Positions 7,916 to 10,840 of a DNA stretch of 10,840 bases are shown in pieces. Below the pieces are notes generated by a model. It did no database searches and was not told the DNA's origin. It saw only the letters and a program-made list of their open reading frames with translations. Source of the DNA: Bacteroidales bacterium (GTDB lineage Bacteria; Bacteroidota; Bacteroidia; Bacteroidales; UBA932). A program made the position numbers and the translations under genes. Positions within the stretch are counted from its first letter, which is position 1; every line of letters begins with the position of its first letter. The stretch is taken from the NCBI GenBank assembly GCA_016283985.1, contig JAEENZ010000060.1, forward strand, positions 1 to 10,840. The letters run 5' to 3'.

Positions 7916-8482
7916 CGTATCCATCATCGCAAAGACGCGCTTCTGCACTTCTTCGATGGTGCCTACGCCATCGATTTCGTGATAGATTCCCTTGTCTTTA
8001 TAGACCTCGATAAGGGGTTCCGTCTTGGCGTGATATGTCTTGATGCGGTTGGCGATTGTCTCATCGGATGCATCGTCGGCCCGGCCTTCGATGAGGGCGC
8101 GGCCCTTGATGCGGGCTTTGATCTCCTCGTCGGGAATCATCAGAGAGATGACACCGGTTACATACTCGTCGCGTGCTTCGAGCATTTCGTCCAGGTCCAT
8201 CGCCTGCTGAACCGTGCGGGGAAAGCCATCGAGGAGGAATCCGTTGACTTCGGGATACTTGGCGAAAGTCTGGGCGATCATTCCTTCCACCACCTCGTCG
8301 GGTACGAGATTACCCTTTTCAATCAGGGCTGCCGCCTGCTTTCCAAGCTCGGTTCCGGCTGCAATCTCGCTGCGCAGGAGTTCTCCGGTGGAGATGTGCT
8401 TGAGGTTGTATTTCTTGACCATGGGAGCCGCGTGGGTCCCTTTTCCGGCGCCGGGAGGGCCGAACATGATAAAGTACTTCAT
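7910..8482 (-). CDS. adk: Adenylate kinase, short form
   Basis: A 190-aa cytoplasmic kinase that interconverts ATP + AMP and 2 ADP. Motifs: the P-loop GPPGAGKGT (8-16), the AMP-binding HISTGELLRSE (29-39), and LLDGFPRT (83-90), the adenylate kinase signature. The LID region (about 127-138, GRALIEGRADDA) is short and has no Cys, so this is the short form without a structural zinc. After it, RIKTYHAKTEPLIEVY (146-161) carries the conserved Arg and the usual helix. His17 follows the P-loop where many homologues have Gln; this should be harmless. The start is the ATG read from 8482; no Shine-Dalgarno is visible. It lies 5 bp downstream of hpt on the same strand, so the two form a purine salvage operon. 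Its stop lies within a 6-nt overlap with murF on the other strand. Confidence 0.96.
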   Translation of the reverse strand: MKYFIMFGPPGAGKGTHAAPMVKKYNLKHISTGELLRSEIAAGTELGKQAAALIEKGNLVPDEVVEGMIAQTFAKYPEVNGFLLDGFPRTVQQAMDLDEMLEARDEYVTGVISLMIPDEEIKARIKGRALIEGRADDASDETIANRIKTYHAKTEPLIEVYKDKGIYHEIDGVGTIEEVQKRVFAMMDTL

Positions 8483-8487
8483 ATAAC

Positions 8488-9054
8488 TTATTCTAATACG
8501 TAAATATCCTTTAGGTTGCGTCCGAGCTCGTCGTAGTCCAGGCCGAAGCCGACTATGAAGCGGTTGGGAATCTCGGCGCCCACGTAATCCAGTTTATCCT
8601 TGCCCTGGAAGACCTCGGGCTTCAGGAGCATTGTGCAGATGCGCACGTCCTTGGCACCCTTGTCCAACAGTTTCTTCTTGAGGGCGATGATGGTATTGCC
8701 GGTATCCACGATATCTTCGCACACAATTACAGTCTTGCCAACGATGTCCGTGCTGAGTGGCATGGTTTCCTTCACCACTCCGGTGGAGGTCGTGCCTACA
8801 TAGGAAGACAATTTCATGGATGCAAGTTCAACGGGGAAATTGATTCTCTTCAATAGTTCTCCCGTGAACATGATGGATCCGTGAAGCACGCAGAGCAGCA
8901 CCGGTATGTCTTTTTCTGCCTTTTTTGCATAGGAGAGTCCGGCATCACAAAAATCTTTGTTTAACCTATCTGCCACACCGTCAATGATTTGCGAGACTTT
9001 CTCGTAGGGGATGAAAGGTACGAAAACTTTGTCGTGAATAAAAATTTTATCCAT
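8488..9054 (-). CDS. hpt: Hypoxanthine (guanine) phosphoribosyltransferase
   Basis: A 188-aa cytoplasmic salvage enzyme that joins hypoxanthine or guanine to PRPP to form IMP or GMP. The PRPP-binding loop is VIVCEDIVDTGNT (109-121), with the acidic Glu-Asp pair at 113-114. VLHGS (56-60) is the pyrophosphate-side loop, KLSSYVGTTSTG (81-92) is the mobile loop with the Ser-Tyr pair, and FIVGFGLDYDELGRNL (166-181) carries the base and metal contacts typical of HPRT. Length is normal. The frame extends 17 codons further upstream, but that extension is poorly conserved-looking and runs through the candidate promoter, so ATG9054 (MDKIF) is chosen. It is first in the hpt-adk pair. Whether it prefers hypoxanthine or guanine cannot be read from the sequence. 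Confidence 0.95.
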   Translation of the reverse strand: MDKIFIHDKVFVPFIPYEKVSQIIDGVADRLNKDFCDAGLSYAKKAEKDIPVLLCVLHGSIMFTGELLKRINFPVELASMKLSSYVGTTSTGVVKETMPLSTDIVGKTVIVCEDIVDTGNTIIALKKKLLDKGAKDVRICTMLLKPEVFQGKDKLDYVGAEIPNRFIVGFGLDYDELGRNLKDIYVLE

Positions 9055-9170
9055 AGTAAATGAATCAATGCATAAAGTTACAATTTTTTCGCGATACGGA
9101 AACATAAAAAAAGTTTTCGCTATGCATTTATTTGATTGACATTTGTTTTACGGCTCGCTATATTGGCGGC
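9055..9170. promoter_or_regulatory. Divergent intergenic region between hpt and the HhH-barrel gene
   Basis: This 116-bp AT-rich gap must carry promoters for both directions. For hpt, the minus strand at 9080-9073 reads TAACTTTA, one base from TAnnTTTG, with a TTTC about 18 nt upstream as a possible -33 box; this gives a leader of roughly 15 nt. For the plus-strand gene I see only imperfect boxes (for example TTTATTTG at 9127-9134). An exact 8-bp inverted repeat (AATGCATA at 9067-9074 and TATGCATT at 9121-9128) flanks the middle of the gap. A short imperfect hairpin (CGGAAAC at 9097-9103, GTTTTCG at 9113-9119) also lies inside. The functions of these repeats are unknown. Confidence 0.4.
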
Positions 9171-10757
9171 ATGATGCTGTTGATATCGATGTTGGAAGCC
9201 GTTCTGCTCCTCACAGGGGCCGGCAGTGCGGAAGAACTCTCGGAGAGCGAGTTTGAGCGTTTCGAGGCTCTGGCTGCCCATCCCGTGTGTATAAACCTAG
9301 CATCCGCCGGAAGGCTGCGTTCCTGCGGCCTGTTCAGCGAGTACCAGGTCGCGAGTCTGCTGGATTACCGGGAGCGTACCGGGGACATCCTTTCGCTGAC
9401 GGAACTTGGCACGGTGCCCGGATTCACCCCCGGCCTCGTGTCTGCGCTGGCGTACTTCATATCCCTGGAAAGCTACAACCCGGCGGGCGCCAGGGAGAAA
9501 ACACGCATCCGGCAGGAGGCCATGGGGCGGATGACAGTGAAAAAAGGGAACGGATCGAAGCAGGCTGCCACGGTTGCTTACGCCGGAAAATACCATTTGG
9601 AGAATGGCGAGAGAGCGGATCTTTATCTTTCGTGGAAGACCGGACCTACCGCCAGCCTGACGGTTTATGGCCGGCGACCGTGGAAACTGATCGCTGGGGA
9701 TTACAACGTGCGCCTGGGCCAGGGGCTTCTTGTCTGGGACGGGTTCATGTTGGGTGGATACCCCTCCGTGGCATCGTTCCGGCGGAATGCATCCGGATTC
9801 TCGGGCACGGGTTCTTTCACTCCGGGCAGGCGGGGGCTGGCTACCGCATATGACGGACGGAGGTGGCAGGTGTCGGCAGGACTTTTTGCTGAAGGGGAGG
9901 TGATCGGGGGTGTCGTGGGATCGGCATCCTGGTCTGGTAGTAGCGGAAGTTTAGGGGTGAATGCCCTCTGCGGGCAGAGCGGTAGCGGCATCTCGATTGA
10001 CTGGAAGAAGGCTTTCGGGCATCTGGCCACGTTCGGGGAGGCGGGTTATGCAGGCGGTTTTTCAGGATTGGCCGGAGCTGTCTGGGAACCGGCGTACAAA
10101 CTTGCCTTCTCCGTTTTGGGGCGGTACAGGCCTTTGGTCGATGATGCCGGTGCCGCAGCGGGGTTTCAATATCGCTGGCTTAGCCTGACCGCCGACCTGA
10201 CCATTCATCCAGAGAAATACCGGCTTCGAAAAAACAATTACGAACAGATTAAGATAATACTGAATGCGACTCCGGAGTTTTCGCGAGACGGCTGGGTGTT
10301 CATGCCTATGATCCGCTGGACTGAACGAATGCAGTTGAGCCCTTCTGGAGATGCCTTTCAGGCCGTCTGGAGGCACGATCTGCGATGCGATTTTAAGGTT
10401 TCACGCAAGTGGCTGCAGACCTGCCTGCGGCTGAACGGTGTGAAGACGGTGGATTACCGTCCCGGAGGCCTGGCATATCTGGAAGTCGGATACAAAACCC
10501 CGTCTGACACGGCTCGGCTTCAGATTTCAGCTTATCTGCGGGGGACTGTCTGCGACACGGAAAACTGGACTTCCCGCATCTATGCCTACGAGCGGGACCT
10601 TCCCGGTTCCTTCAGCGTTCCCGCATGGTATGGCCGAAAGGCCGGCCTTTGCTTCGTCGCCGGTGTCTCCTACCGCCGCCGCAAGGCCACCCACCGCCTC
10701 AACCTCCGTGCCTCCACCCGTGATTTCAAGCTGCAGTATCAGTTGCGGCTTTATTAA
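9171..10757 (+). CDS. ComEA-like helix-hairpin-helix protein with a probable outer-membrane beta-barrel
   Basis: A protein of about 528 aa from ATG9171. Residues 1-20 form a signal peptide (hydrophobic, ending GAGSA before Glu-Glu). Residues 41-98 are a helix-hairpin-helix pair of the ComEA type: INLASAGRLRSCGLFSEYQV, then ASLLDYRERTGDILSLTEL and VPGFTPGLVSALAYF. The rest alternates hydrophobic and polar residues, is rich in Gly, Tyr and Trp, and includes GDYNVRLGQGLLVWDG, a stretch I recall from Bacteroidota HhH outer-membrane proteins. The chain ends LQYQLRLY, with an aromatic last residue as in barrel proteins recognised by BamA. The frame extends upstream to a TTG at 9132, but that would bury the signal peptide, so ATG9171 (or ATG9174) is preferred. 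The HhH fold often binds DNA; whether this one does, and whether it acts in DNA uptake, is not established. It stands alone, divergent from hpt. Confidence 0.82.
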   Translation: MMLLISMLEAVLLLTGAGSAEELSESEFERFEALAAHPVCINLASAGRLRSCGLFSEYQVASLLDYRERTGDILSLTELGTVPGFTPGLVSALAYFISLESYNPAGAREKTRIRQEAMGRMTVKKGNGSKQAATVAYAGKYHLENGERADLYLSWKTGPTASLTVYGRRPWKLIAGDYNVRLGQGLLVWDGFMLGGYPSVASFRRNASGFSGTGSFTPGRRGLATAYDGRRWQVSAGLFAEGEVIGGVVGSASWSGSSGSLGVNALCGQSGSGISIDWKKAFGHLATFGEAGYAGGFSGLAGAVWEPAYKLAFSVLGRYRPLVDDAGAAAGFQYRWLSLTADLTIHPEKYRLRKNNYEQIKIILNATPEFSRDGWVFMPMIRWTERMQLSPSGDAFQAVWRHDLRCDFKVSRKWLQTCLRLNGVKTVDYRPGGLAYLEVGYKTPSDTARLQISAYLRGTVCDTENWTSRIYAYERDLPGSFSVPAWYGRKAGLCFVAGVSYRRRKATHRLNLRASTRDFKLQYQLRLY

Positions 10758-10840
10758 AACACAGGACGCAATTCACAACCTTGGTCGCGATCTGCTGAAC
10801 TCCTCATTATCAGTCTTATAATATCTGCCACCACCGGCCT

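Noticed and set aside
7979..8503. Open frame of 174 codons antisense to adk
   Set aside because: Shadow of the adk frame in GC-rich codons; low-complexity appearance and no family features.
9097..9119. Imperfect hairpin CGGAAAC / GTTTTCG considered as a terminator
   Set aside because: It sits between two divergent starts where no transcript needs to end, has only a 6 of 7 bp stem, and the A-run is in the loop and not after the stem.
2611..10757. A dedicated nucleotide-based defence or signalling system, suggested by nupG, tgt, dut, adk and hpt lying together
   Set aside because: Each gene is a standard housekeeping enzyme with intact family motifs, they sit in separate transcription units, and no effector, nuclease or sensor domain is present.
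10754..10840. Minus-strand frame open from the right edge to a TAA at 10756-10754, reading 28 residues ending in CELRPVF
   Set aside because: It could be the tail of a convergent gene overlapping the HhH-barrel stop by a few bases, but 28 open codons arise easily by chance, a second minus-strand frame is also open for 21 codons, and I recognise no family. The flanking sequence is needed.

Overview
The window looks like a piece of a Bacteroidales (Bacteroidota) chromosome. The evidence is a fimbrillin/FimB-like lipoprotein, a helix-hairpin-helix protein with an outer-membrane-barrel body, promoter boxes of the Bacteroidota TAnnTTTG type, and starts without clear Shine-Dalgarno sequences. I cannot name the genus. 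Coding density is very high: only two intergenic gaps exceed a few bases (3883-3952 and 9055-9170).

Layout. (1) 1-2609, plus strand: the end of one exported-looking protein, then a coupled large lipoprotein resembling fimbrial tip or anchor components. This is the accessory, surface-variable part. (2) 2611-3882, minus: a NupG-type nucleoside:H+ symporter that ends one base from the lipoprotein stop. (3) 3953-7915, plus: a four-gene operon in which every junction overlaps: tgt (tRNA queuosine pathway), an LptF/LptG-family permease (LPS export), dut (dUTPase) and murF (peptidoglycan precursor ligase). It diverges from nupG across a 70-bp gap with a candidate -7 box for each direction. (4) 9054-7910, minus: hpt then adk, a purine salvage pair 5 bp apart, running convergently into murF with overlapping stops. 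(5) 9171-10757, plus: a signal peptide, a ComEA-like HhH domain and a probable outer-membrane beta-barrel. The last 83 bp hold no gene I can support.

Functionally, most of the window is housekeeping. Nucleoside uptake (NupG), base salvage (Hpt), AMP phosphorylation (Adk), dUTP removal (Dut) and base exchange in tRNA (Tgt) lie close together, alongside envelope functions (LptF/G, MurF, fimbria-like lipoprotein, HhH barrel). I see no defence system, CRISPR array, mobile element, tRNA or rRNA. The points most worth a second look are a Tgt that lacks all three cysteines of its zinc site, a likely leaderless tgt start, and the HhH-barrel protein, whose role I do not know.
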